Assembly (NCBI RefSeq): GCF_037126465.1
Contig: NW_026999401.1
Location: forward strand, 332,501-396,500
Reading direction: 5' to 3'
DNA length: 64,000 bases
Origin: Ornithodoros turicata
Taxonomy: Eukaryota > Arthropoda > Arachnida > Ixodida > Argasidae
In this document: one piece after another, positions 36,401 to 43,917 of the stretch
Layout: each line of letters starts with the position of its first letter
Numbering within the stretch: position 1 is the first letter of the stretch
The notes under the pieces: generated by a model
Databases searched by the model: none
The model's input: the letters and a program-made list of their open reading frames with translations, nothing else
Told to the model about the DNA's origin: nothing
Made by a program: the position numbers and the translations under genes

Positions 36401-39229
36401 GCAGGGCAGTGCTGTTCCAGAGACACTGTCGGCCCTTTCGTTAAAATCGGCGTATGGGGAAAATACCAGGAAAAAATAGTCATCAGATAAGCCGCACCGG
36501 TGGATAAGCCGCAGGGCATCCGTGAGAAAAAAAAATCCCGCATAAGCCGCGGCTAATACGCGTGAAAATACGGTAATTAGCGGTAAGTAATTCTCCAACT
36601 TTTTAACTATCCGTTTAGCTCTCAGATGTCAATGAGGAAGTTGTAGTACATGTCGAAAAAGACGCACCTGAAGTGGTTCGAGGTTGCTATGGCTTGTGGT
36701 TTCGTTCTTTTCCCAGGTTCAAAAATTGGTTTCAGAAGCCGCGCGCACCACAGAGCGCTCCCCATAATTCGGCGCCCGCGCGCGATGATTGCAGTGCACT
36801 CTGATAGGTGTGCCGTGAAACAGGTGAAATATCTTCCTCTTGTGTGACGTCGCCCAAGGATGGTCTCCAAGCGCTAATCTCAAGGTCGATGTGACGCCGG
36901 AGGGCGCTGGAATCGTCGTGCGCGGGTGCCGGATTGTGGGCAGCGATCTGTGGTCCGCCCGGCATCTGAAACCCGGGAAAAAACGAAACCACAAGCCATA
37001 GCGACCTCGAACCACTTCAGTTGTGTCTTTTCCGACATGTACTACAACTTCCTGATTGACATCCGAGAGCTAAAACCGATAATTCAAAAGTTGGAACATT
37101 AATTACCGCTAATTAATTGACAAGGGGCGATTAATAAAAAGATATTTTGGGTAGACCACACAACTGCCAAGCACGTACAGTTGGTTCCATTTGTGTAGAG
37201 CACTCCGTTTTTTCTTTAGCCCCCGGCCCTTTTTCGGTGGGACACCCTGTATGCTGAGACAAGGCCGACCATCAAGGGAAGCATGCAGGCGACCCCACTG
37301 TACGTAATTCGGGATTATGTAGTACACGATGAGAACTACCCCAAGTTGGGTGCACAGGAATCTCAAATGTAGCGCGAAGAAGTATCCACAAAAGTAGACG
37401 AAGAAGTATCCAGAAAAGTAGACGAAGAAGTATCCAGAAAAGTAGACGAAGAAGTATCCACAAAAGTAGACGAAGAAGTATCCAGAAAAGTAGACGAAGA
37501 AGTATCCACAAAAGTAGACGAAGAAGTATCAAGAAAAGTAGACGAAGAAGTATCCACAAAAGTAGACGAAGAAGTATCAAGAAAAGTAGACGAAGAAGTA
37601 TCCACAAAAGTAGACGAAGAAGTATCCACAAAAGTAGACAAAGACAAAAAACGAAGTCGCCATTGCCCAAATTTCGGTGCCACGACAGTCAGAAATGGCC
37701 AATTTGGTGCAAAGTAGCCAAATCTGGCAACCCAGTGACAGTGAGTTATCTTCGAAAAAAACTGCAACAGTGTTGCCAACCTATATTCGCACTTCTCCGG
37801 ACTGGACGAAAAATTTCCCCAGATTTTCCTAGACAGCGAGTTTCTCCAGCGGTGGCTCGTATACTCATTAAACTACCGGCTACGGCGCGTCGAGAACAAA
37901 TACGAGTAAACGATTCTCCTAAGCGCAACCTTGTCCTGTGGTGACAAGCCATCGGAGAATACAGATAAATGTGACGGAAAGTTGTATTTGCGTCGTGATT
38001 TTCTGGTACGCTCAACATTTTATAACAGTTTCTTTCCCATAAACAAACAAAAATGAAAGGCCAAGGACGACATGGTGAGAGACAGAAAGGAAAACAAAAC
38101 CGTGGTTTCCCTGCGCTAAAGTGGATGTACGGAGCACATGGGTGCGCCGATTTGGAAGTACACACACACAAATAGAGATACGATGATGAGATGGGGCTGG
38201 TGCCGGCCAGCAGGCTGGGCGCTGCCCCAGTGCCACTTGTACGTGATGAGAGATGATGATGGATATGATAAGGGGTCCGGTAATCAAAGCAGGGTGGAGA
38301 GGCCTGTTGATGACAAGAAGTCCCAGAGGTGACGCAGACCTTGGCGTGTATGAGCTGGACTGGACCATGGGCCCAGCACCTTGCCTATGGTAAAGGGGCG
38401 ATGATCGATCGCATGCAGTTCGTGCTGCAATATCGCACGCTCCCGCTGGTAGTCCGGGAAGTCCATAAGTAGGTGGTGCAGGTCTGCACGCACACTGCAT
38501 GCTGCACAAAGGTGATTTGGAAGTACCTGCCGTCAGTGCTTGGGAAAATTACGGTACGGAGCAAGATCAGCGATCAGCCCAAAGTCCTTCTGTGGTTGCG
38601 TTTTTCCTTTGCTTGGGCCAGGGAAAATTGTACATAATGAAATTATCGGTACAAGTGTCACGACAGCAAAATTCCCTAGATTTCGAACGAATTCTTTTTT
38701 CCCAAGGCAGACTTCAGGTGCCCTTGCTCTAGGGAAAATTTCCCTAGAGCTGGCAACACTGAACCGCAAGTCGCGCTTTCCCTTCTTCACAAGAGGCACG
38801 TTGCGGAGAGGATGTCGGGGAAGGGGGATTGAGGGACATCGTTTGCGGAGAAGTAGAGCAAATGGAAAGCGCAAATCGCATTTCCTCCGCGCATAAATCA
38901 CCAACGATGGGAGGCTAAATCCCGTTCCTTTTGTATTGCTGCGAAAGTAACGGCGTCGTTTATTCCTCGAACAGAAAGGTCTGCATTTTAGTGTCCCTTC
39001 AAAACCGAGATAAAATGAATCAAAAACTATCACGTATATACCGAAAGCAAAACAAGGTACATATGAAATATACGAGACGAAGTTTCTACAAGATTTGCTT
39101 CCCAGTGCCTCTCGTAAAAGAGGCCTCACTGCATGCTTTCTGCAGGAGAGTGAAATGGACGTATTGCACGAAATCACAATTCACTGCTACCCTGACCGCC
39201 ACCACGGTCACGACCACCACGACCACTGA
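24642..39229 (+). CDS. Microplusin/hebraein-like antimicrobial peptide, five coding exons
   Basis: The exons are 24642-24717, 34446-34507, 35245-35334, 35460-35486 and 39146-39229, all with GT-AG borders and matching phase. The product is 112 residues. Exon 1 encodes a 19-residue signal peptide ([19 protein letters not shown]) and the mature start HHPELC. Later exons carry [44 protein letters not shown] and a C-terminus HHGHDHHDH. The six cysteines, N-terminal HH and His-rich tail match the tick microplusin/hebraein family, secreted haemolymph peptides that bind copper and iron and hold back Gram-positive bacteria and fungi by starving them of metal. Intron 1 is 9.7 kb and full of transposons. 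A GTGAGT donor 7 bp after the stop implies a 3'UTR intron. Gene structure is inferred without transcript data. Confidence 0.88.
24718..25400. other. Start of intron 1 of the microplusin-like gene
   Basis: The donor is GTGAGTAT at 24718. Positions 25291-25330 begin TACAGTGAACCCTCGATATA, one end of the mariner-type MITE family also seen at 46.3-47.4 kb. Nothing else was recognised. Confidence 0.5.
25401..25695. mobile_element. MITE with AATAAACCTCTACCTG ends, copy 1
   Basis: The ends AATAAACCTCTACCTG and, inverted, AATAAACATCTACTTG match at 14 of 16 bases. The interior, with motifs GACGTCATTTGTTTACAAAC and AAGGTCGCGTCCTTTTC, is found inverted at 56599-56874. Confidence 0.7.
25696..26531. other. 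Intron 1 DNA, unassigned
   Basis: Positions 25990-26060 resemble the SINE-like segment at 41960-42050 (GCGTGTGTGGG and GTGTTCGAA motifs). No gene. Confidence 0.4.
26532..26781. mobile_element. 250-bp foldback MITE, TA-flanked
   Basis: The arms are about 110 bp, nearly perfect inverse copies from CACACTTAAAAATGAACTTC inward to GGGAGGCGTACGCC, with TA on both sides. It is Tc1/mariner-type and non-coding. Confidence 0.85.
26782..27635. other. Intron 1 DNA, unassigned
   Basis: No supported gene. The plus frame 27366-27779 is chance. Confidence 0.4.
27636..27850. mobile_element. 215-bp Tc1/mariner-type MITE (GGGACAAAAGTTTACGG)
   Basis: The inverted ends CAGCTTGGGACAAAAGTTTA and CAGCGTGGGACAAAAGTTTA are flanked by TA. 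Part of the terminus is shared with 57365-58042. Confidence 0.8.
27860..28075 (+). repeat. SINE-like fragment, plus orientation
   Basis: The segment from GGTCGAAGCTTCCTCTGGAG through GGGCGCGTTCCTCGCCATTT resembles 42050-42240. It looks like the 3' portion of a tRNA-derived SINE family; the tRNA-related head is not clear here. Confidence 0.55.
28226..28383. mobile_element. MITE with TAGC...TAGCCAG ends
   Basis: The left end TAGCGTATAGCCAGAGGGG and the right end CTGGCTACGCCGCTA are imperfect inverted repeats surrounding GGGGGGTT/CCCCCC-rich DNA. Target duplication is unclear. Confidence 0.6.
29289..29454 (+). repeat. 5' LTR of Gypsy element
   Basis: 166 bp, starting TGTAGCAGCC and ending CGCCACA. 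It contains AATAAA near 29338. It appears identical to the 3' LTR. Confidence 0.93.
29470..29786 (+). pseudogene. Gypsy gag, 3'-truncated
   Basis: The ATG at 29470 opens about 105 codons with [20 protein letters not shown] and [14 protein letters not shown], the capsid N-terminal pattern of arthropod Gypsy Gag proteins. The frame then enters rearranged DNA and stops at 29880. No nucleocapsid or protease follows. Confidence 0.75.
29831..30056 (-). other. Inverted copy of microplusin-like exon 2 inside Gypsy
   Basis: On the minus strand this segment matches about 34266-34490 (intron 1 end, splice acceptor TTTCAG and most of exon 2) with about 7 differences in 224 bp by eye. It ends inside the exon, after CACCGAGA. 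The matching frame is still open. The motif CCTTGTCCTTAACCCCG occurs on both sides (near 29803 and 30084), so the junction looks like a templated repair or template-switch event rather than a simple transposon insertion. Confidence 0.85.
30079..32134 (+). pseudogene. Gypsy pol remnant: RT end, RNase H, integrase
   Basis: The first frame carries the RT C-terminus [20 protein letters not shown] and the thumb/connection [18 protein letters not shown] one-base deletion near 30395 shifts to the frame 30446-32134. That frame encodes RNase H ([35 protein letters not shown]), the integrase zinc finger (HSIAHPG...CMACQ) and the catalytic triad D (HVDIVGP), D (TTDQGRQF), E ([12 protein letters not shown]). 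The polymerase active site (YxDD) is absent. The order RT-RNase H-integrase identifies Gypsy/Metaviridae-type pol. The copy is not functional alone. Confidence 0.9.
32130..32295 (+). repeat. 3' LTR of Gypsy element
   Basis: 166 bp, apparently identical to the 5' LTR, preceded by a purine-rich tract. Confidence 0.93.
32540..33480 (+). mobile_element. LINE 3' fragment with (ATT)n tail
   Basis: A degraded RT C-terminal region carries [31 protein letters not shown] and [10 protein letters not shown] at 32602-32907, with further coding traces at 32921-33193. It ends in AAATAAATT followed by (ATT)n to 33480. The resemblance is to CR1/L2-type LINEs. It is a different family from the 20.4-22.2 kb copy, judging by sequence and tail. 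The frame is interrupted and it is inactive. Confidence 0.8.
33808..34445. other. End of intron 1
   Basis: It contains a (CA)n-like tract near 34218-34236 and the GATGATGATGG-rich repeat 34260-34390 whose relatives occur near 38165-38290. The splice acceptor TTTCAG is at 34440-34445. Confidence 0.5.
35871..37249. mobile_element. Large TA-flanked palindromic element
   Basis: The ends CAGGGTGTCCCACCGAAAAA and its inverse are flanked by TA. The two arms (about 35871-36004 plus 36576-36740, and about 36960-37249) are long inverse copies. A 569-bp element interrupts the left arm. The outer termini suggest Tc1/mariner type. Confidence 0.8.
36005..36573. mobile_element. 569-bp Tc1/mariner-type element (CCGTAATTTCACGCG)
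   Basis: The ends CCGTAATTTCACGCGTAT and CGCGTGAAAATACGG are inverted with TA duplicated. The intact right arm of the surrounding palindrome (near 37105-37120) shows the empty site CAATTAATTAGCGG. It contains repeated AGATAAGCCGCA motifs. Confidence 0.85.
37370..37645. repeat. 24-bp minisatellite
   Basis: About eleven tandem copies of a 24-bp unit containing AAGTAGACGAAGAAGTATCC, with CACAAA, CAGAAA and AAGAAA variants alternating. Open frames across it are repeat artefacts. Confidence 0.93.
37768..38761. mobile_element. 994-bp hAT element (CAGTGTTGCCA ends)
   Basis: The ends CAGTGTTGCCA and TGGCAACACTG are inverted; the flanks are AACTGCAA (37760-37767) and AACCGCAA (38762-38769). Unit B near 45050 shows the empty site AAACCGCAAG, confirming the 8-bp duplication with one later change. 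It is non-coding. Confidence 0.85.
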
Positions 39230-39273
39230 GTCGAGGGTGAGTCTCTTAATTAATTTATTGCCCAACGCGTTAA

Positions 39274-39706
39274 GCGTGAACCGCATGGCCCGAAAAGCGT
39301 CCGAATTCTTTCCGAACCGAATTCGAGACCGAACTTTTTTCGGAGAACAGAATTCCGTGCCGAATTCGGCCCGATCTGGTCAAGCAAGGCTTCTCCTCCG
39401 AAATGGGATGTGACGCCAACCGAAAAAGTAGAAGCATCCAATGGCTATCCAGCCGAAAGGAGAACCATAGCAACGATGACGTAGCAATGGGGTTGACTAT
39501 TGCCGTGTGTGCGACCTCTACCCCTATGAACACAGGGATTATCTCATTGACCTGGATGGTTGAAAGGCGATGTTCCCCAAGGCCAGAAGTCTTCGGCCGA
39601 AATTCGGGGTGCATTTCGGTAGCATGCGGTGATGCACAGAAATAGTTCGGTCCCGATTTCGGTTCGGCCAGTTTTCGGCCAGTTTTTCGTGCCATGCGGT
39701 TCACCC
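39274..39706. mobile_element. 433-bp element with GTGAACCGCATGG ends
   Basis: The ends GCGTGAACCGCATGG and, inverted, GGGTGAACCGCATGG lie in the proposed 3'UTR intron. Unit B near 45690 lacks it. The flanks TTAA and TTTA would fit a decayed TTAA (piggyBac-type) duplication. The interior is rich in CCGAATTCGG. Confidence 0.65.
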
Positions 39707-40308
39707 TTTAGAAAATCTTCCAGCAAACTATGAATCCACGTGCATACATTGTCTGCTGAAATGGCTAACAGACGTACCCCATTTTGCCACGCCAATTACT
39801 CCACGTTTATAGGCATTCCATATCTAATACCCTTGTCACGTGTGTAGTGTTTAATGATCATTGAAACAAATGACCTTTGAACTAGGTAGTATTTAGGCTC
39901 CCTACATTGCAGGGTATAGCGCCACCCAGCGTGTGATGTGTCGACTTCTCAGCGTGCATTGGATCGAATGTTCACTGGCAGGTTCACACGATGAAAGATG
40001 GAAGTCACTGAAAAGGTTAGCCAGCTGTAGGACTCGAACACACATCTTCTGGATTGCCGGTCCAGAGCTCTACCAATTGAGCTAAGCTAACAACATGAGC
40101 TAAGCTAACAGAACATCAGTTCTCTCTGGTTCACACGTTATACACGCTTGATGGCGCTACAGGTTCAATGAGCGTCGTTTTCGATGGTAATCTAAAACTG
40201 TCCATGTGACAAAGGTACAAGACGAGGAATGCTTAAACGTGGAATATTTGAAATTTTATTGAATCTCTCGTCGGCCATAATTTAATATTTCTTCCTTGCC
40301 TACTGTAG
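39707..40308. other. Proposed 3'UTR intron of gene A, distal part
   Basis: It is collinear with unit B 45700-46057 in part. It contains the tRNA-like segment at 40018-40092. Confidence 0.5.
40018..40092 (-). pseudogene. tRNA-like sequence (tRNA-derived repeat)
   Basis: The minus strand folds as an acceptor stem (GTTAGC/GCTAAC), a D arm with an A-box GCTCAATTGGTAGAGC, and an anticodon arm CTGGA-CCGGCAA-TCCAG. The B-box-like GTTCGAGTCC follows. Base 33 is C instead of T and the T stem is mispaired, so it is not a normal tRNA. It is more likely a Pol III-derived SINE head, as in tick tRNA-related SINEs. Confidence 0.6.
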
Positions 40309-40430
40309 GTTTCAAACGATGTACGCACGAAGGGAGGTCACACCAGCCTTCGAAGAATAACAAGAACACGAATACTTGAGTGTATGCTGGTCATTGAGTT
40401 CGATTCATTAATAAAGTGTCTTCGACGTGT
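40309..40430 (+). other. Probable 3'UTR exon of gene A
   Basis: The acceptor ACTGTAG is at 40302-40308, followed by sequence conserved in unit B (GGTCACACCAGC, TTGAGTGTATGC) up to AATAAA at 40410-40415. It pairs with the GTGAGT donor at 39237. It is inferred from conservation between the two units. Confidence 0.55.
40410..40415 (+). terminator. Poly(A) signal, unit A
   Basis: AATAAA, conserved at the same place in unit B (46161-46166). Confidence 0.65.
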
Positions 40431-40616
40431 GTCTGCATATCGGACTAAACCGGAAACTTGGGTAGTTGCAATCTGTCTCAGTATCGAGGATATCCAGATT
40501 GTGCACGTCTACAAGTGTAAGACTTGCACGAGAGATGTGGAAAGAGCTCCAGAAGGTATACGAGCGGGGGTAAACCTCAGCAACAAGCTCTACCTACTGA
40601 GCAAGTTGTATCAGTC

Positions 40617-41379
40617 CAGAGTTGCACGTATTTGGAGTATTGTATTTAAAGTACTGTATTTTAAATACAATTTGCGGTATTTTGGTACTCTACTCAATAC
40701 TTTTTATTTTGTGTATTTGTACTCTATTTAAAATACATTTTATGGCATTTTCTACTCAATACTCTAATTACATATTTGGATCTCCCTCTCAAACTTTCTG
40801 TGTCTCGTCTTTCCATTATCTTTTTTGTTCAATGGAAATTTCTTGAGTCCCTCGGACTTGACCCGGATAGTGACTCTAGACCCGGACGTTGGCCCTACTT
40901 GGAAGTCTCCATTTAGAGATCATGCCCCGTTTGTACTAATCCTTGGCCAGTGAGGGTTCTATTTTGTGTGCCCTGACGCGGTGACGCCGGATTCTGACCT
41001 TGCCGAGCAGGGACATGCTAAAAGTTCGGTTTGTTCTGAGTCACATATACTCAGTGAAGTTATGTGGTATCTCTTTGTCATCTTTTTGGGACTTGTGTTT
41101 AGATAACTCCTATCACATAGCGGCGGCTAGCGCAGTGCGCGGGGTTTAGGTGATCCATGTGCCATAGCGGCGACTTGCTGCATTGACCAGTGACCGGTGA
41201 CTTTTTGTGTTCAAGGATGAATAGTATCTTAATTGTATTTCAAATACCTTTTGAAGTATTTTGTACTCTATCTTAATTACTTTAATTTTCGTGTATTTAT
41301 ACTCTATCTTAATTACGTTCTAACGTTAGTATTTATTATCTTATCTTAAATACATTTTTGAGTATCTTGTACATGTCTG
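40617..41379. mobile_element. hAT non-autonomous element (TTTAAATAC family), copy 2
   Basis: The duplication TATCAGTC is at 40609-40616 and 41380-41387. The ends are CAGAGTTGCACG and, inverted, CAGACATGTACAAG. The outer parts match 19373-19973, while the core (about 40845-41225) is unrelated, as if the same ends carry different cargo. Confidence 0.88.
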
Positions 41380-41467
41380 TATCAGTCGCATCTCGATACA
41401 GAGGAGGATAGGCATAGTTACGTCTTGCGCACCTTAGAACTTGCGGAACGTCTCACAGGGGTTGGAC

Positions 41468-41521
41468 AGGAGACTGTAGATTTCGAGGTAGCTGCAGCTA
41501 CCTCGAAATCTACAGTCTCCT
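41468..41521. repeat. Perfect 54-bp palindrome
   Basis: The arms of 27 bp meet without a loop at GCTGCAGC. It is unlike the surrounding DNA and its function is unknown. Confidence 0.92.
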
Positions 41522-41679
41522 CTGTTTTCCGCCAACAGTACCACCAGGGACTGTTGGCCTGCTCGAATACTTTTTAAAAGTCCCGCTGTGTTACACTGTC
41601 GCTGATATCGCACAACCGCGTACATAATTTTTTTTTCCGGTTCCTTTGGCTTCTTTATAACGAGGGTGTACAGTATGTA

Positions 41680-41914
41680 CAGCTCCGGTCAACCTTAATA
41701 ATAACACTGGTAAAAATTCTGTCTCATTTTCCAGCGCGATAACAGCCACCCTTGGAGCACTGGAGGAATGTTAAGTGAAAAAAATCCTGGTGTTAAACTG
41801 ACAGAATAATGTTGTTCAATTAAGATTTCTTCATGGCCCCAAGGGTTGCTGTAATCGCGCTCGGGAACGAGACCACATTTTTTCCAGTGTTATTATTAAG
41901 GTTGACCGGAGCTG
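41680..41914. mobile_element. 235-bp Tc1/mariner-type MITE (CAGCTCCGGTCAACC)
   Basis: The inverted ends CAGCTCCGGTCAACCTTAAT and the complement are exact over about 30 bp, with TA on both sides. Confidence 0.9.
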
Positions 41915-41959
41915 TACATTCTACGTCTAGATTTTTCCCCAGGCCACCGCGCAGTCTTT

Positions 41960-42240
41960 AGGCAGTGTTTATATGGTGCGTGTGTGGGGCCCCAAAGCGG
42001 TGCTAAATAGTGGGAGGTGATGTGTTCGAACCCCACTGCCAACTGGTGCTGTTCAAAGTTTCCTCTGAGATTCCCCACACGATTTTAAAACGGATGTCGG
42101 CACAGTCCTCGCTGAAGTAGGCCCAGGACTATACTGCTAATGCCCCCTGTCTCTTACTCCTTCCTGCATGCTGTTCCCGCTCTCCATCTGTCTAGGGGCG
42201 CGTTCCTCGCCATTTTGTAGCTTTGCAAGTTTGCTTTTGC
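41960..42240 (+). repeat. tRNA-derived SINE, plus orientation
   Basis: A B-box-like GTGTTCGAACCCC is followed by CGGATGTCGGCACAGT and the GGGCGCGTTCCTCGCCATTT tail shared with 27860-28075. It is degraded. Confidence 0.6.
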
Positions 42241-43084
42241 TCCACCCTAGCCCGCGCGCAATATTTCCGTGAAGCTTTATGTGGTGATGGAACTGCTTGC
42301 CGTAGTCAGCGCTCATGCGGACAACGTCACGAATATCGCACGTGGGGATTGTGCGGGCCGACTTCACGGGGAACTCATGACCACAACTCAGGGACACCTC
42401 CTCTCATGTAGGTTTTGCCTGACAGCAGAAGAACACGTAAGAAAGCCAACTTGAAAGAAAAGCATCAGGTGAGGAGAAGGAAAGATGGAAAGAGACGTGG
42501 GCAGACGAGAAATGAACTTTGTACATCAAACGTCGCCCGCGGAGCCAGGCTATATCAGCAGAAATTGGCCAACGCAGAACGAAAAGGTGATGGATTAGCT
42601 CTGAGAAAATTTACTTTTCTTTACATAACTGCTGCTGAAAATTACGGGCTGCTACTCGTAGCGTGTGGAACGACGTGATTGGCACACGTAAAGCTGGCCC
42701 TACTCCAGATCATTCTTGATCTTCCAGACATTCTTGACATTCCAGATCTCCTCTGTGAGGAATGGGGATGCCGTCGATGATGAGAAAGAGTTGCCCGGTT
42801 GCATTAAACGTCCTCTAAACTTATAACTTGTCTCGCGAATTTCTGTAGCGACTTTTAGCGACGTTATGCGAGTTTAATAATGTTAGCTATAGCGTAGGCA
42901 AAGAAGAGTTGAGAAATGCGTCCAAAGACTTTTGGCGTCAGTTCAGATATCACTGTGCGTTAGTGAGACTGCACCAGCATTACGCTTTTGCAGAAGCGTA
43001 GCTGGGCTTCACTGTGTCAGAAATTTGTACGAGAAAAGACACAGAATAAGAACAGTGACGGAGGTCACACGCCTCCACAATTTT
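42241..43084. other. Intergenic or intronic DNA between units A and B
   Basis: I looked here, and across 40430-43917, for a signal-peptide exon for unit B and found none. The frame from 42269 looks signal-like only if GTG is used as the start, and it has no matching donor. Confidence 0.5.
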
Positions 43085-43230
43085 CGCCGCTAGGCGGTGT
43101 TTTACGCAAAACGGTGCCGACATTTGTCTTAAAGCCCCGTCTGAGGAAGACCCAGGGAAAACACCCAGGCAGCATAGCTGGCGCCCGGACTCGAACCCGC
43201 TCACCTCCCAGTCTTCGCGTGAAATGCCAT
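43085..43230 (-). repeat. tRNA-derived SINE, minus orientation
   Basis: The B box reads GGACTCGAACCC on the plus strand (CCCGGACTCGAACCCGC), with the conserved downstream body CCGTCTGAGGAAGACCCAGG. It is the same family as 60594-60839. Confidence 0.7.
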
Positions 43231-43917
43231 CACGTGAAGCTTTAGAGATTGCAGACAGAACACAAGCAGCCAATGGACGATAAATGTAGCACATAATGTA
43301 TTATACTCCAAGCGCTCTCGTGCAGCGCAACTGTTTGCACGACGGCGATTGAGCCACTACAAAGCAATGGCATTCTCTCTCTCTCTCTTTTTCACTTGCA
43401 CCATGGCCATTGGACGGCCTGTGGCACAGCGCTGACGAGGGCGGAGCAAACGCGAACTTGCGAAGCTTAGTGGCGAAGGTGAAATTTGCTCACCCATGTA
43501 CAAATTCGAATCAAGAGGTACTAGAGTGTACCTGGCGCTCTCCGGCTTCCAATCTACACTCAGACACAAAACGTCAAAGAAACGTAAGCTATAGAGCTAA
43601 GGCAAGGTGGCCGTGGTGGTGATGGTGATGACGATTATGATGGCGGCAGGGATGGTGGGGATAAAAAAAACTACACTGATCTAAGTCGCGACAGGGCCGG
43701 ACCGGACGCTATCAAACTTTTTTTTTTGTTCATGCGCAACATCTATAGTATATTTATTGGTGGGTCTCGACAAATAGACTTGCAGTTCTGAAAGTACTAA
43801 AGCTGTAATAGTCGCAGTAGCGAAGCCGACCCAGGATGGGCCCTTCCAAAGCAGCACCCCAAGAGCGTCTAAATTAGAGGATGATGTGTAATTCGAGAAA
43901 TTCTCTGTCGATTTCAG

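Larger units (their letters stand above)
35698..37737. mobile_element. hAT element (AGGGTTGCCAG ends) carrying nested repeats
   Basis: The ends CAGGGTTGCCAG and, inverted, CACTGGGTTGCCAG lie in intron 4 of gene A. The corresponding site in unit B (near 45033) is uninterrupted. The flanks TCCGTGAG and ACAGTGAG agree at 6 of 8 bases, so the duplication has decayed or the right boundary is a few bases off. Inside are the foldback at 35871-37249 and a minisatellite. Confidence 0.65.
33490..40430 (+). repeat. Tandem duplication unit A (microplusin exons 2-5 and 3' end)
   Basis: Positions 33490-35690, 38762-39273 and 39707-40430 align collinearly with 43230-46180. The differences are mainly transposons present only here: 35698-37737, 37768-38761 and 39274-39706. 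Confidence 0.85.

Noticed and set aside
37272..37779. Leu/Ser-rich long frames
   Set aside because: Translation of the 24-bp minisatellite in two frames.
40018..40092. Functional tRNA-Ala(GGC)
   Set aside because: C at position 33 and a mispaired T stem; treated as a tRNA-derived repeat.
42269..42454. Signal-peptide exon for microplusin unit B
   Set aside because: The start would be GTG rather than ATG, there is no donor in the needed phase, and the segment overlaps repeat sequence.
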